Assembly: GCF_018446385.1 (NCBI RefSeq) | Contig: NC_055998.1 | Location: 72,348,744-72,412,743 of the forward strand | Origin: Zingiber officinale | Lineage: Eukaryota; Streptophyta; Magnoliopsida; Zingiberales; Zingiberaceae | Length of the DNA stretch: 64,000 nt | Direction: 5' to 3' | In this document: one piece after another, positions 46,099 through 58,232 of the stretch | Layout: every line of letters starts with the position of its first letter | How positions within the stretch are numbered: position 1 is the first letter of the stretch | Program-made: the position numbers and the translations under genes | Notes under the pieces: model-generated | What the model was told of the DNA's origin: nothing | The model's input: the letters and a program-made list of their open reading frames with translations, nothing else | Databases searched by the model: none

Positions 46099-48894
46099 AT
46101 TGTTGGTTGGTCCTAGGAAGATCGTACCGGAACCACTGTACAAAAATTTTGTACAAGTGTCGAACTTTTCCTAAACAACCTATTGTGTTCTTTAGAAATT
46201 AAATTAGGAATCGCAAACGGAACTTAACATTATTGATTCCAAATTTAACTTATCTGTTCTTAATGGTTTAGATTTGGATCGCAAGCAGAACTTAACACTA
46301 TTGATCCAAATCCACCTATGTTATAAAGTTGATTAAATATTTATTTCTAAAATCGGCTTCCAGGTCAAACATGGCGAGGCACTAGGCCTTCTTGGGTATG
46401 GGATCATCCACCACTGCCTCGACAAAGCCTTTAATAGAAATTCAATATTTAATTTCCTAAAATAACATAAGGTTTAACCGAAAAGAACAATCGAATCACA
46501 AATCTAAAAAATAAAACAAAAGAAACACAACTTCGAAACAAATCCGAAACTCTAGAATCATATGCCTCTTGTGTTTGAAATTCATACAAAGAAGAATTTC
46601 CATAATGCGGAAAATAATTAATAATTATACCTTTCTTTGTATACAGCGACCTCTTGATCTTATACCGTATTCCTCTTCTTATCTCGGACATTGTGTGAAC
46701 AACGATCTACTGAGATGAGAACCACCCAAGCTCCTTCTTCTCTAAGCTAGTTTCGGCCACCACAAAAAACTCCAAGAGATGTGAGGTTCGACCATCACCA
46801 CCAAGCTCCAAGGGATGCTAGAAACAAAGCCTCCTTTCTCTCCTTCTTCTCAAAGCAATATCCGGCCACCTTCCAAGCTCCAAAGGATGAAGAGTTTCGG
46901 CTAAGGAGAAGAAAGAAAAAGGAGAAGGGAAAACATAGAAGGGCTGGCCACACCACCAAGGAAGAGAGAGGAAAAATAGAATAGAGTTATTAGCCATGAA
47001 GGCACCCCTACCCTCTCTTTTATAATCCTTGGTCTTGGCAAATTAGGAAAATTTAAATAAAACCTTCCTTAATTTCTTTGCCATGAAAAGAAAATTTTAA
47101 TTAATTAAAATCAAATTCCTTTTCTTAAATCATATGGTCAGCCACCTCACAATCCCAATCAAGGAAAGTTTTAACAAGAATTAAAGCTTCCTAATTTATT
47201 TCCGGAAATTTTAAAATAAAAATTTATCTAATATTTATCCCTTTATGGTTGGTTATAAAAGGAAATATATAAATTAAAATTTCTCTATTAAAACATGAGG
47301 ATGATTTCCAAAAAGGAAAGTTATCTTTAAAATTAAAATCTCCTTACAATCTACAAATAAGGAAAGATATCAAATCTTTTCTTAATTTTTTGTAGAAACT
47401 TATAAAAGTAAATATTTAATTTTAAACTCTCTTTTTAAATCATGAACATGGTTACAAAAAAGGAAAGTTTTATCAAAATTAAAATCTCCCTTTCAATCTA
47501 CAAATAAGGAAAGATATCAAATCTTTTCTTAATCTTTTGTAGAAAGCTATAAAAGGAAAGATTTAAATTTTAAACTCTATTTTAAAACCATGTAATCCAC
47601 ATAAGAAAATTTTTTTAAAAAATAAAATCCTATTAATGTTATTGTGGCCGGCCACCTAAGCTTGGACTCAAGCTAGGGCCGGCCACCACTTGGTTCATCT
47701 AAGGATTAACTTGGTCGACCCCTTGCTTGGGCTCCAAGCAAGGATTGGTTGACCACCTTAGGATGGGTGTAAAGGTGGGTATAGGTGGGTATAATATTTT
47801 ATAAATAAGAGGCTACGATAGGGACCGAGAGGAGGAATTGATTTTGGTCTTCCGATGAAATTAAGCTTCCCGTGTTCGCCCCGAACACCCAACTTAATTT
47901 CATCAATAATAATTCATTCCACTAAAGAATTATTACTGAACTACCGCACCAATCCCAAATTATATTTTGGGCTCCTTCTTATTATGAGTGTGTTAGTCTC
48001 CCTGGGTTTTAAGATGTCAGATGCCCACTAATTAATTGAGTTACTGACAACTCATTTTAATTAATGTCTTAGTCCAAGAGTAGTACCACTCAACCTTATC
48101 GTCATGTCGGACTAAGTCCACCTGCAGGGTTTAACATGCAATCCTTATGAGCTCCTCTTGGGGACATTATCAACCTAGATTACTAGGACACAATTCCTTC
48201 TATAATCAACAACACACACTATAAGTAATATCATTTCCCAACTTATCGGGCCTTTTGATTTATCGAGCTAAATCTCACCCTTTGATAAGTCAAAGAAATA
48301 AAAAGTAAATATATGTGCTTGTTATTATATTAGGATTAAGAGCACACACTTCCATAATAACTAAGGTCTTGTTCTTTTATTAAGTCAGTATACAAAGAAC
48401 TTACCTTAGTGGTCCTACTCAATACACTTAGAGTGTACTAGTGTAATTTATTAGTCAAGATAAACTAATACCTAATTACACTATAACTATTCCAATGGTT
48501 TATTCCTTTCCATCTTGTCGTGAGCAACTGTTTATAATTTATAAAGAACTGATAACATGATTTTTGTGTGTGACACCACACATCATATTATCTACAATAT
48601 AAATTAATGGAACAACTACACTAATCATGTAGACATTTGACCAATGTGATTGTAACGACCCGCCTTCTACCACTAGGCTGTAAGGCTGATCGTCACATTA
48701 TGCTGTGCTAAACTATTCCCTGACCATTTAGTAAGTCTAGATGCGGAAGCTGTACTAATTAAAATTTTACTAAAACACTGACATTTCTTGGTTCTATACA
48801 TGCTAAGGAAGGTAACTAACTACTCATAACATGTCTTACCTTCCCCATGGCCAAGGGACTGGACTTAGACACTTCCATGCTGATACCAGACCTC

Positions 48895-49216
48895 CCAATC
48901 GATCCACGGATCGATTGGAATAGTCGGATCGATCCAGTGATCGATCCAGCCGGCAACTGTATGCGGGACATAAGTTGGATCGATCCAGTGATCGATCCAG
49001 CATGCTACTGTGGCCGGGACGATAATTTGGATCGATCGGCTGATCGATCCAGGTTGATCAATCGATCCAGTGATCGATCCCAGGGCTCTCTGTTCGCGAC
49101 TGAAATGGCTGGATCGATCGGCTGATCGATCCAAAGGCCTACTGTTCGCGGAGCAGATTGCCCAATCGATCAGCTGATCGATTGGAAACCCTCGAATCGA
49201 TCAGCTGATCGATTCG
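48895..49216. repeat. Cluster of eight GATCGATC-based palindromes
   Basis: Eight inverted repeats of 22-24 bp lie in about 320 bp. The last two, at 49162-49185 and 49193-49216, are perfect 24-bp palindromes with half-sites CCAATCGATCAG and CGAATCGATCAG. Others have GGATCGATC arms around AG or GC centres. The cluster recurs at 56050-56375. Confidence 0.9.
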
Positions 49217-50896
49217 AGTTACTGATTTCATGCCAAATGTCTGATTTCAGCACTGTTTCGTGCCTCAACCACATTACAAGTACTAAAATGACTAAGAAAC
49301 ACTCTAATGACAACAACTAACATTCTAACAACATAAAAGAGGTGTTCTAAGCATAATAAAGTGCATGGTTAACTAATTCGTAATGAATAACATACTAAAG
49401 TGCAAGATGATAAAAAGAAACATTGAAAAGTTCTAATGTTTGAAATAAAGCTTGCTAAGGTTCCCTAAGATCTTCTTCCAGGTTCCATCCACACACATCC
49501 TTATCAATGCATTGACCTCCAGCCTCCGCTAGTCCATCTTTCCTTTACCTTTATCTGCAGTATAAGGAAAAATAGAATCTGTAAGCTTAAAGCTTAGTAA
49601 GAAACCATCTACCTCACAAAATCATGCATTCGATGCAGTATGCTTTTAAATCATGCTATTTGAAAATATGCACTGAACTTACTAAGACATGGTATACTGA
49701 AATCATAAGGCATAACATATAAGCATGGCATAAGCACTGAATCATGGCAAAGCAACCAAAAGAACACTGAACTGAATATAGGCTAAACTAACTGAAACTG
49801 AATCTGTAACTGGAAACAAACTCAGCTAGCATAACTGATTTTGAGTTTTGAAATTTAATACGTAATAAGTAAAAATACTAAACATGCTGTTGGGCCCGGC
49901 AACTGTACTTGCTGTGCGCGCATCCCTACTAGACCCGGGGTTGCAAGTCCCGAATTTAGCAGGGTTGTCTAGGCTACACGAACCTAGGGACGTGGGAGTC
50001 AACCCAATGGATATCTAATCCAGTACAGTGCCACTGAAAATAAAATACTGATATCCATAGCTAACTGATATAACATGCTGTTTCTAGGTTATCTGAACCT
50101 AGAGCTAGGTTATCTGAACCTAGAGGCGACTGTGGGAGCCCACCCATTGGACCGTAGTCCCATAAAACTGAACTAAACTAATGTGCTGGTTTAAATGCCT
50201 CTAATGCATTTAATTGAGCTATTAAACATAACTGAGGTGGTATTTAGCTACACTAACATTTTACCGAACACTTGGTGTGCTTCAACTCTCTCCTCTAATA
50301 GGGAGATCACCTCTAGGCACCCGACAACGTCTAGAATCTCCAACTAAAGGAGAACAACGTGTCCGGCCCGTCCAGAGGTGTTCAACTAGATCCCTAAATC
50401 CTCGAGGAGGGTTTAACATACCCTATGTGCCGGAAAAACCTGCATATAGCTAAAACTAATGCATAGGAAACCAACCGGAGCTATTATACTGCAGGTGAGG
50501 GGTTTCTTACCTCGTACGCTAATTTTCTTACAATTCCTTTCGCTAGAATTCCGGTGGAGATGACCTCCTCGACGATCCGATCACGTCTTCGCGTTCCTCT
50601 CGCGGAGAAGAACCTCTTTCGTGTTGGAGTCGTCGCCGGAAGATGACCCGATGGTCCTTGGGCTTGGGCGCCGAGAGAGGAGGAAGAGGAGGTGTGGGCG
50701 GCGGTGAAGTTTTGGAAGAGGAATAGGTCACGGTGAAAATAAAACCAAATAACTCTTCACCCTATTAATCTTCCTATTTAAATCAAGTGATTAATTCGGC
50801 CAACCCAACTATAAATGTACCTGATTCCCTTTCCTTTCAGCACGGCCCTGCTGGGTTCAACCGGTTACTGACATTATCCCGAAACCATAGGTCTCG

Positions 50897-50907
50897 GGTT
50901 CGATTCC
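50897..50907 (+). other. tRNA B-box-like motif in the gypsy LTR
   Basis: GGTTCGATTCC equals the Pol III B-box consensus and sits in a short T-arm-like stem. No full cloverleaf could be drawn. It is opposite in strand to the retrotransposon transcript. The second LTR has it at 58027-58037. Confidence 0.35.
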
Positions 50908-51040
50908 CGCCTAAGCTATTTTGCGGTTCTAATTATTTTTGTTACTTCCGCTACTCGGAAAATTCCGGAAAAATATCTAAAAATTCCAGAAAAATCATAC
51001 TATATTTCTAAAACAGTTTTGAGAATTTTCGGGCTTTACA

Positions 51041-51054
51041 ATCCCCCATACCTT
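51041..51054 (-). other. Polypurine tract of the level-4 gypsy
   Basis: Read on the minus strand, AAGGTATGGGGGAT abuts the LTR start TGTAAAGCCC. Confidence 0.75.
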
Positions 51055-51075
51055 ATAAAAAGTTCATCCCCGAAC

Positions 51076-54000
51076 TTAAAACAATTCTGGGTACTTCTGT
51101 CTCATGCTGGCCTCTGTCTCCCAAGTCGCCTCTGCTGTTGTGTGATTTTGCCAGCTGACTTTGACTAATGGTACTTCCTTGTTCCGTAATTTCTTTACTG
51201 CTCGGTCTATTATCTGAATAGGCCGACTGTCATAGCTGAGATCATCACGGACCTGTACCAACTGGGGCTCAATCACCTGGGTGGCGTCTGGAATATGCTT
51301 CTTCAGCATGGAGACATGAAATACGTTGTGGACAGCTGACATCTCCTGAGGTAGCTCTAGCTCATATGCTACCTTGCCCACTCTCTTCGTGATAGGGTAT
51401 GGTCCCACATATCCGGGAGCTAGCTTGCCCTTCTTCCCAAAACACATGACTCCCCGTGGGAGCTACTCGAGGCTGTATTCCCCAACTGAAAACTCTAGGG
51501 GTCGTGGTGTATCAAGATAGCTTTTACGGCTCATGTCTGTCTCTATCCTCTGGCGAATCTGTATGGGCTGTGGTATCGCCACTAGATCTGTCTCAAGCTC
51601 TAGCTCATTCATTCACCACTCTCATACCACAGTTGGTGATCGCACCTCCGCCCATAGAGTGCCTCATAAGGTGCCATCTTGATAGTGCATGAAAGCTGTT
51701 GTTGTATGCAAATTACGCTAGCTGAGATATTTGCACCAACTTCCTTGAAGTCTAGGGCGCTAGGAGCATATCTTGAGTGCACATTTACTCGCTCCGTCGA
51801 CCATCATGCGAGGATGGAAGGCATCTTTGAATTTCAATTTGGTGCCCAATGCTAACTGTACACTCCCGAAGTATGATGTGAATCTGCTGTCTCTATCCGA
51901 AATGATGGTTCGTGGGACTCCATGTAGTCCGCGATCTCCAAGATACAACCGAGCTAGCTTCTCCATGGAGTAGGATATCTTGATAGCTAAAAGTGGGCTG
52001 ATTTAGTCAACCTGTCGACTATTACCCGGATGGCATCAAAACCATTTGTGGTTCTGGGTAGCCCCACTATGAAGTCCATCGAGATATCCTCCCACTTCCA
52101 TTCTGGGAACCTGTATAGGCCGCAGAACTCCTCCTGGTCGCTGATGTTCTGCCTTGACCCTCTGGTGAGGCAGATGCTAACATATCTGGCGATGTCTCGC
52201 TCATCCCGGGCCACCAAAAGCGTTTCTTGGTCTTGATACATTTTAGTGGAGCCTGGATGCATCGCATAGGAGTTCTGTGAGCCTCATCTAAAATCTATCT
52301 CCGTAGCTCCTCCCGATCGGGACACGAGTCTATCACCAAAATACAACACCCCGCTATCGGACACTCAATTCTCTACTTTCGATTCATTGGCCTTGCTTTT
52401 TTCCAAGGTTCTGAGCTGACTGAATATCACCAAGCAAGGTAGACTCTAAGGTCATAGTAGAGAGCTGTCCGACGATGAGTTCGAGACCAAAATCCGCGAT
52501 CTCCTTCTGTAGGGGTGGTGACATGGCTGCTAGAGATAATAAGGTAGCGCTGGATTTTCTGCTAAGTGCATCTGCTACCCTATTGGCCTTTCCTGGGTGG
52601 TAGAGGATGTCTATGTCATAATCTTTGACTAGCTCTAGCCACCTGCGCTGTCGCATATTCAGATCCTTCTGAGTGAAGAAGTACTTCAGACTCTGATGAT
52701 CTGTATACACTCTGCACTGAGCTCCATACAAATAATGTCTCCAAATTTTGAGAGCGAACACTACTGCTGCAAGCTCAAGATCATGAGTAGGGTAGTTCTT
52801 CTCATAATCCTTGAGTTGTCTGGAGGCATAGGCGATTACCTTGCCATCTTGCATCAGCACTGCTCCTAATCCCAATTTAGAGGCGTCACTATATATATCG
52901 AAGCTGTCTGTATTTTCTGGCAGTGTCAGAATAGGTGCACTAGTCAATCTCCTCTTGAGTTCGCTGAAGCTGTTCTCGCAGTCCTCTGTCCACTGAAATT
53001 TTCTTTCTGGTGAGAGCTGTCAGTGGGGAGGCTATCCTGGAGAAGTCCTCTACAAACTTTCTGTAATATCCTGCTAATCCCAGAAAGCTCCTGATCTCGC
53101 TGGCGTTCCTAGGTCTCCTCCAGTTACTTACTGCTTCTATCTTGCTGGGATCTACCATAATACCATCCTTTGAGATTACGTGACCCAGGAAGGACACCTG
53201 ATTTAGCCAAAACTCACATTTCGTGAACTTGGCGTATAGCTGGTTCTGCTGAAGGGTCTGCAATACTAGTTTCAGGTGCTCTGAGTGTTCTTCCTGAGTT
53301 CCTGAGTAGATAAGAATGTCATCGATAAACACAATAACAAACTTATCTAAATACTCCCTGAATACCCTGTTCATGAGATCCATGAATGTAGCTGGAGCAT
53401 TTGTCACGCCAAAAGGCATGACTACGAACTCGTAATGTCCGTATCTGGTCCTGAATGCTGTCTTCGATATATCACCCTCCTTGACTCTGACTTGGTGATA
53501 TCCTGATCTGAGGTCAATCTTAGAGAACACTGCTGCTCCCTTTAACTGGTCGAACAGGTCATCTATTCTGGGAAGAGGATACCTGTTCTTGATCGTGACC
53601 TGATTCAGTGCTCTGTAGTCTATACATAGTCGCATGCTTCCATCCTTCTTCTTCACGAATAGCACAGGCGCTCCCCATGGTGAGTGACTAGGGCGTATGA
53701 AGCCCTTGTCAAGTAGCTCCTGTAGCTGCTCATGAAGTTCCTTCAGTTCTGCTGGAGCCATGCGGTAGGGCGCTTTGGATATAGGATTGGTGCCGGGAAA
53801 GAGCTCTATCTCAAATTCAATCTCCCTGACTGGTGCTAGGCCTGGTAACTCTTCAGGGAAGACTGCTGGGTAGTCACATACAACTCGGACCTCTGCTAGC
53901 TGTTGGTCCTCGTCATGGCTGGTATTGACTACATGTGCTAGGTACCCCGCACATCCCGAATCCATCAACCTCTGTGAGAGAAATTTTCTGGCTTTTCTCT

Positions 54001-54400
54001 TTGGTTCTCCGATGTACTCGAACTGTGCTTCTGCTTCGGGTTGGAATACGACTTTCTGTTTACGGCACTCTATGGAAGCACCGTATTTGATCAGAAAGTC
54101 CATCCCAAGGATGACGTCGTAGTCAGTCATTTCGAGCAGGATCAGATCACAAAAGAGTTCCCTGTCTGCTATAATGACTGGCACTGCTCTGAGCCAGTGC
54201 GTGGATGCCATGACCTCTCCTGAAGGTAGTGCCGTCAGAAACTGACCACTGAGTACCTCTGGGGGTATTTCTAATTTCTCGGAGAACACCCTGGCTATAT
54301 ATGAATGGGTTGCCCCAGTATCAAATAGAACAGTAGCACTATGCTGAAAAATGCTAATCTGACCTGTGACGACTGTCGTCCTCTCTGGTGAGTGAGTAGA
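51076..54400 (-). pseudogene. pol: gypsy pol: PR, RT, RNase H, IN, chromodomain (level 4)
   Basis: From right to left: protease with DTGATHS near 54320, RT to about 53010 with FIDDILIYS near 53310, RNase H (52384-53000, [24 protein letters not shown]), integrase (about 51500-52380, MDFIVGLP, SDRDSRF), and a chromodomain-like tail (51076-51447, ATWETEASMRQKYPELF). A one-base shift near 53010 separates RT from RNase H. Integrase is split by several breaks, and the Glu of DDE lies out of frame. The gene is recent but inactive. Confidence 0.9.
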
Positions 54401-55584
54401 TCCTCGCGTTCGCCATAGCTGGAGGGGCTTCTAATCGGCCCTGGCTGATAAGTGGACCTTCTAGAGCGGCCTGCATCTGATGTAACTGAGCTGACTGGCC
54501 TGCATACTGGATCTGCTGTGGCTGAGGAAGACCGGTCTTGTTCGGGCACTGCTTGGCCATGTGCCCTTCTTGTCCACATTCAAAGCATCCTCGTGTGCCC
54601 TTGCGACAAACCCCTGGGTGGAATTTCCCACAAGTGGCACACTTTGGATAACTGGGACGCTTGCTAGATGGTCCTCCTTTTGAGTCACTCCCTGATTTAC
54701 GCTTGCTGTTGGAGTTCCCTTTCCAGTTAGAGCTGTGGCCTTGCTGTTTTTGAGTGTGAGAGTTCCCTTGGCCCTTGGACTCTGAGGAGGCTTGCTTCTG
54801 CTGCTTCATGCTGTTCTGGTAATGCTCTGTGGTCAAGGCACTGCTCACTAACTCCTCTGTGGTTTGTGGCCTATGTATGCCACCAGCCACGTTCACTGCT
54901 ATCTCTGGCCTCAGCATCTTGAGCATCAACCTGATCCGTTCCTTTTCTGTGCTGACTAGCTCTGGGCACAGACGAGCCAACCTGTTGAATTTCTTCACGG
55001 CTTCCTCAACTGATAGGTTGCCCTGACGAAACTCAGTGAACTCGTCATAGTGGCGGTTTGTAACCCGCATATGAAAGAATTCCTCGAAGAACTCCTTCTC
55101 GAAGTCAGCCCATGTCATCTGGTTCACTGGGCGCTTCGTTCTGATTCTTTCCCACCACATGCGTGCGTCTCCTGTCAGGCAGAAGGAGGCACACTTCACC
55201 TTCTCGTGTTCTGGCCAGTCCAGAAGCTCCATCGTGCTCTCCAGTGTTTTGAACCAGGCTTGTGCATCCCATGGTTCACTAGCGCCTGAGAAGTTCTCTG
55301 GCTTGACTCGCTGCCACTGGATCAGATAGGCTTCCTTTCTTGGCTCAGCTGCTGGGGCTACTGGTGCTGGTGCTGGTGTTGGCGCTGTAGGCTGAGCTGG
55401 TGGAACCTCTAAGACTTCTGGAGTCGTCAGGTTCGGTTCCGGGGTGACTGTGGGGGTACTCTGCTGATTAGCCTTTAAGGTGGCTAGCCACCAGTGCTGT
55501 AAGGTCTGGAGGAGGCACTGAACTGCCTGCCTCTTGCTGGGGCTCAGTAGCTAGTGCCCTTCTAGCTGGGCGTCCTCGTGCCAT
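54354..55584 (-). pseudogene. gag: gypsy gag (level 4)
   Basis: The start ATG at 55584 gives MARGRPARRAL. A one-base frame change near 55490-55530 interrupts it. The frame then runs on through the gag core (MTWADFEKEFFEEFF, FRQGNLSVEEAVKKFNRLA) to a Ser/Gln/Lys-rich stretch and one clear CCHC zinc knuckle (CFECGQEGHMAKQC). Translation ends at 54354 after [10 protein letters not shown], and the protease continues in another frame from about 54400. Capsid and RNA binding are its family role. Confidence 0.88.
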
Positions 55585-55793
55585 TTCTAAAGACATAGAG
55601 AACATAGGTATAACTAACACTATCACGGTTATCTAACTACTGATATCATGTTTAAACTATCACATGCTAACAAGCAGTAGGTATATAAACATGAGCTGTA
55701 ATAATAAACAAGAAGCATAAATAAAGTAGAGGTGTTCTTACTTGGAAGCTGCAGGTACAATGCTGATGTGTGTGTATGGAAGTATGGAACACT

Positions 55794-55805
55794 GCTCTGA
55801 TACCA
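55794..55805 (-). other. Primer-binding site of the level-4 gypsy
   Basis: TGGTATCAGAGC on the minus strand is a perfect match to the iMet-tRNA PBS, 3 bp from the 5' LTR. Confidence 0.9.
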
Positions 55806-55808
55806 CTC

Positions 55809-58170
55809 TGTAATGACCCGCCTTCTACCACTAGGCTGTAAGGCTGATCGTCACATTATGCTGTGCTAAACTATTCCCTAACCATTTAGTAAGTCTAGAT
55901 GCGGAAGCTGTACTAATTAAAATTTTACTAAAACACTGACATTTCTTGGTTCTATACATGCTAAGGAAGGTAACTAACTACTCATAACATGTCTTACCTT
56001 CCCCATGGCCAAGGGACTGGACTTAGACACTTCCATGCTGTTACCAGACCTCCCAATCGATCCACGGATCGATTGGAATAGTCGGATCGATCCAGTGATC
56101 GATCCAGCCGGCAACTGTATGCGGGACATAAGTTGGATCGATCCAGTGATCGATCCAGCATGCTACTGTGGCCGGGACGATAATTTGGATCGATCGGCTG
56201 ATCGATCCAGGTTGATCAATCGATCCAGTGATCAATCCCAGGGCTCTCTGTTCGCGACTGAAATGGCTGGATCGATCGGCTGATCGATCCAAAGGTCTAC
56301 TGTTCGCGGAGCAGATTGCCCAATCGATCAGCTGATCGATTGGAAACCCTCGAATCGATCAGCTGATCGATTCGAGTTACTAATTTCGTGCCAAATGTCT
56401 GATTTCAGCACTGTTTCGTGCCTCAACCACATTACAAGTACTAAAATGACTAAGAAACACTCTAATGACAACAACTAACATTCTAACAACATAAAAGAGG
56501 TGTTCTAAGCATAATAAAGTGCATGGTTAACTAATTCGTAATGAATAACATACTAAAGTGCAAGATGATAAAAAGAAACACTGAAAAGTTCTAATGTTTG
56601 AAATAAAGCTTGCTAAGGTTCCCTAAGATCTTCTTCCAGGTTCCATCCACACACATCCTTATCAATGCATTGACCTCCAGCCTCCGCTAGTCCATCTTTC
56701 CTTTACCTTTATCTGCAGTATAAGGAAAAATAGAATCTGTAAGCTTAAAGCTTAGTAAGAAACCATCTACCTCACAAAATCATGCATTCGATGCAGTATG
56801 CTTTTAAATCATGCTATTTGAAAATATGCACTGAACTTACTAAGACATGGTATACTGAAATCATAAGGCATAACATATAAGCATGGCATAAGCACTGAAT
56901 CATGGCAAAGCAACCAAAAGAACACTGAACTGAATATAGGCTAAACTAACTGAACTGAATCTGTAACTGGAAACAAACTCAACTAGCATAACTGATTTTG
57001 AGTTTTGAAATTTAATACGTAATAAGTGAAAATACTAAACATGCTGTTGGGCCCGGCAACTGTACTTACTGTGCTATCCGAACTTAGCAGGGTTGTCTAG
57101 GCTATCTCGAACCTAGAGACGACTATGGGAGTCCAACCCAATGGATATCTAATCCAGTACAGTGCCACTGAAAATAAAATACCGATATCTTAAGCTAATA
57201 TATTATGTCTTTTTTAGGTTATCCGAACCTAGAGCTAGGTTATCTGAACCTAGAGGCGACTGTGGGAGCCCACCCATTGGACCGTAGTCCCATAAAACTG
57301 AACTAAACTAATGTGCTGGTTTAAATGCCTCTAATGCATTTAATTGAGCTATTAAACATAACTGAGGTGGTATTTAACTACACTAACATTTTACCGAACA
57401 CTTGGTGTGCTTCAACTCTCTCCTCTAATAGGGAGATCACCTCTAGGAACCCGACAACGTCTAGAATCTCCAACTAAAGGAGAACAACGTGTCCGGCCCG
57501 TCCAGAGGTGTTCAACTAGATCCCTAAATCCTCGAGGAGGGTTTAACATACCCTATGTGTCGGAAAAACCTGCATATAGCTAAAACTAATACATAGGAAA
57601 CCAACCGGAGCTATTATACTGCAGGTGAGGGGTTTCTTACCTCGTACGCTAATTTTCTTACAATTCCTTTCGCTAGAATTCCGATGGAGATGACCTCCTC
57701 GACGATCCGATCACGTCTTCGCGTTCCTCTCGTGGAGAAGAACCTCTTTCATGTTGGAGTCGTCGCCGGAAGATGACCCGATGGTCCTTGGGCTTGGGCG
57801 CCGAGAGAGGAGGAAGAGGAGGTGTGGGCGGCGGTGAAGTTTTGGAAGAGGAATAGGTCACGGTGAAAATAAAACCAAATAACTCTTCACCCTATTAATC
57901 TTCCTATTTAAATCAAGTGATTAATTCGGCCAACCCAACTATAAATGTACCTGATTCCCTTTCCTTTCAGCACGGCCCTGCTGGGTTCAACCGGTTACTG
58001 ACATTATCCCGAAACCATAGGTCTCGGGTTCGATTCCCGCCTAAGCTATTTTGCGGTTCTAATTATTTTTGTTACTTCCGCTACTCGGAAAATTCCGGAA
58101 AAATATCTAAAAATTCCAGAAAAATCATACTATATTTCTAAAATAGTTTTGAGAATTTTCGGGCTTTACA
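55809..58170 (-). repeat. 5' LTR of the level-4 gypsy
   Basis: TGTAATGACCC to GGGCTTTACA, 2362 bp. It is almost identical to the other LTR except in a patch near 57050-57240, where blocks of sequence differ. It carries the same palindrome cluster, B-box-like motif and TATA-like site. Confidence 0.93.
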
Positions 58171-58232
58171 GTGATTCTTATTTCTAAGTAAATGTTTACA
58201 AAAAAACTAGACTTTTAGTATACATTCCAACA

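Larger units (their letters stand above)
44431..46100 (-). pseudogene. Level-3 copia: protease remnant and 5' leader or gag region
   Basis: From 44431 to about 44560 (minus) this continues the protease region interrupted by CACTA. The rest corresponds to the region between PBS and protease. I find no gag core and no zinc knuckle. It contains three copies of a hairpin-forming repeat (44925-45190). The frame at 45579-45788 is similar in sequence to 62040-62230 of the plus-strand copy but not open there. Confidence 0.6.
48651..51040 (-). repeat. 3' LTR of the level-4 gypsy
   Basis: TGTAACGACCC to GGGCTTTACA, 2390 bp. It contains a palindrome cluster (48895-49216), a tRNA B-box-like motif (50897-50907) and a TATA-like TTTAAATAGG near 50773 (minus). 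No gene; frames at 48847-49134 only translate the palindrome cluster. Confidence 0.93.
48651..58170 (-). mobile_element. Complete Ty3/gypsy retrotransposon (level 4)
   Basis: This 9520-bp element has TG...CA LTRs (48651-51040, 55809-58170), TSD GTGAT (48646-48650, 58171-58175), PBS, PPT, gag and pol. The LTRs are about 99% alike outside one patch. Gag and pol carry a few frameshifts, so it is recently inserted but defective. RT, integrase and the tail resemble the Tekay/Del chromovirus group (inference), as does the level-1 element. Confidence 0.95.
10664..58232 (-). mobile_element. Ty1/copia retrotransposon, level 3, with many nested insertions
   Basis: The ends are TGTTGG at 10664 and CCAACA at 58232, flanked by TCCAG (10659-10663 and 58233-58237). 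The left copy is the 3' LTR (10664-22343), the internal region is 22344-46100, and the 5' LTR is 46101-58232. Removing the inserts leaves LTRs of about 2.6 kb and an internal region with degenerate RNase H, RT, linker, integrase and protease remnants. It belongs to the same family as levels 2 and 5. Confidence 0.88.
46101..58232 (-). repeat. 5' LTR of the level-3 copia, split by a gypsy element
   Basis: The pieces are 46101-48650 and 58176-58232. It aligns with the LTR at 10664 and, inverted, with 59274-61734. No gene: the frames at 46449-46984 are LTR shadows. The gypsy element at 48651-58170 is inserted 57 bp from one LTR end. Confidence 0.88.

Noticed and set aside
48847-49134. Frames rich in IDP/SDRS repeats on both strands
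   Set aside because: They are translations of the GATCGATCC palindromes. Both strands are open because the sequence is symmetric.
50860-50925. A functional tRNA gene
   Set aside because: Only the T-arm/B-box part fits. No acceptor stem or anticodon arm could be paired.
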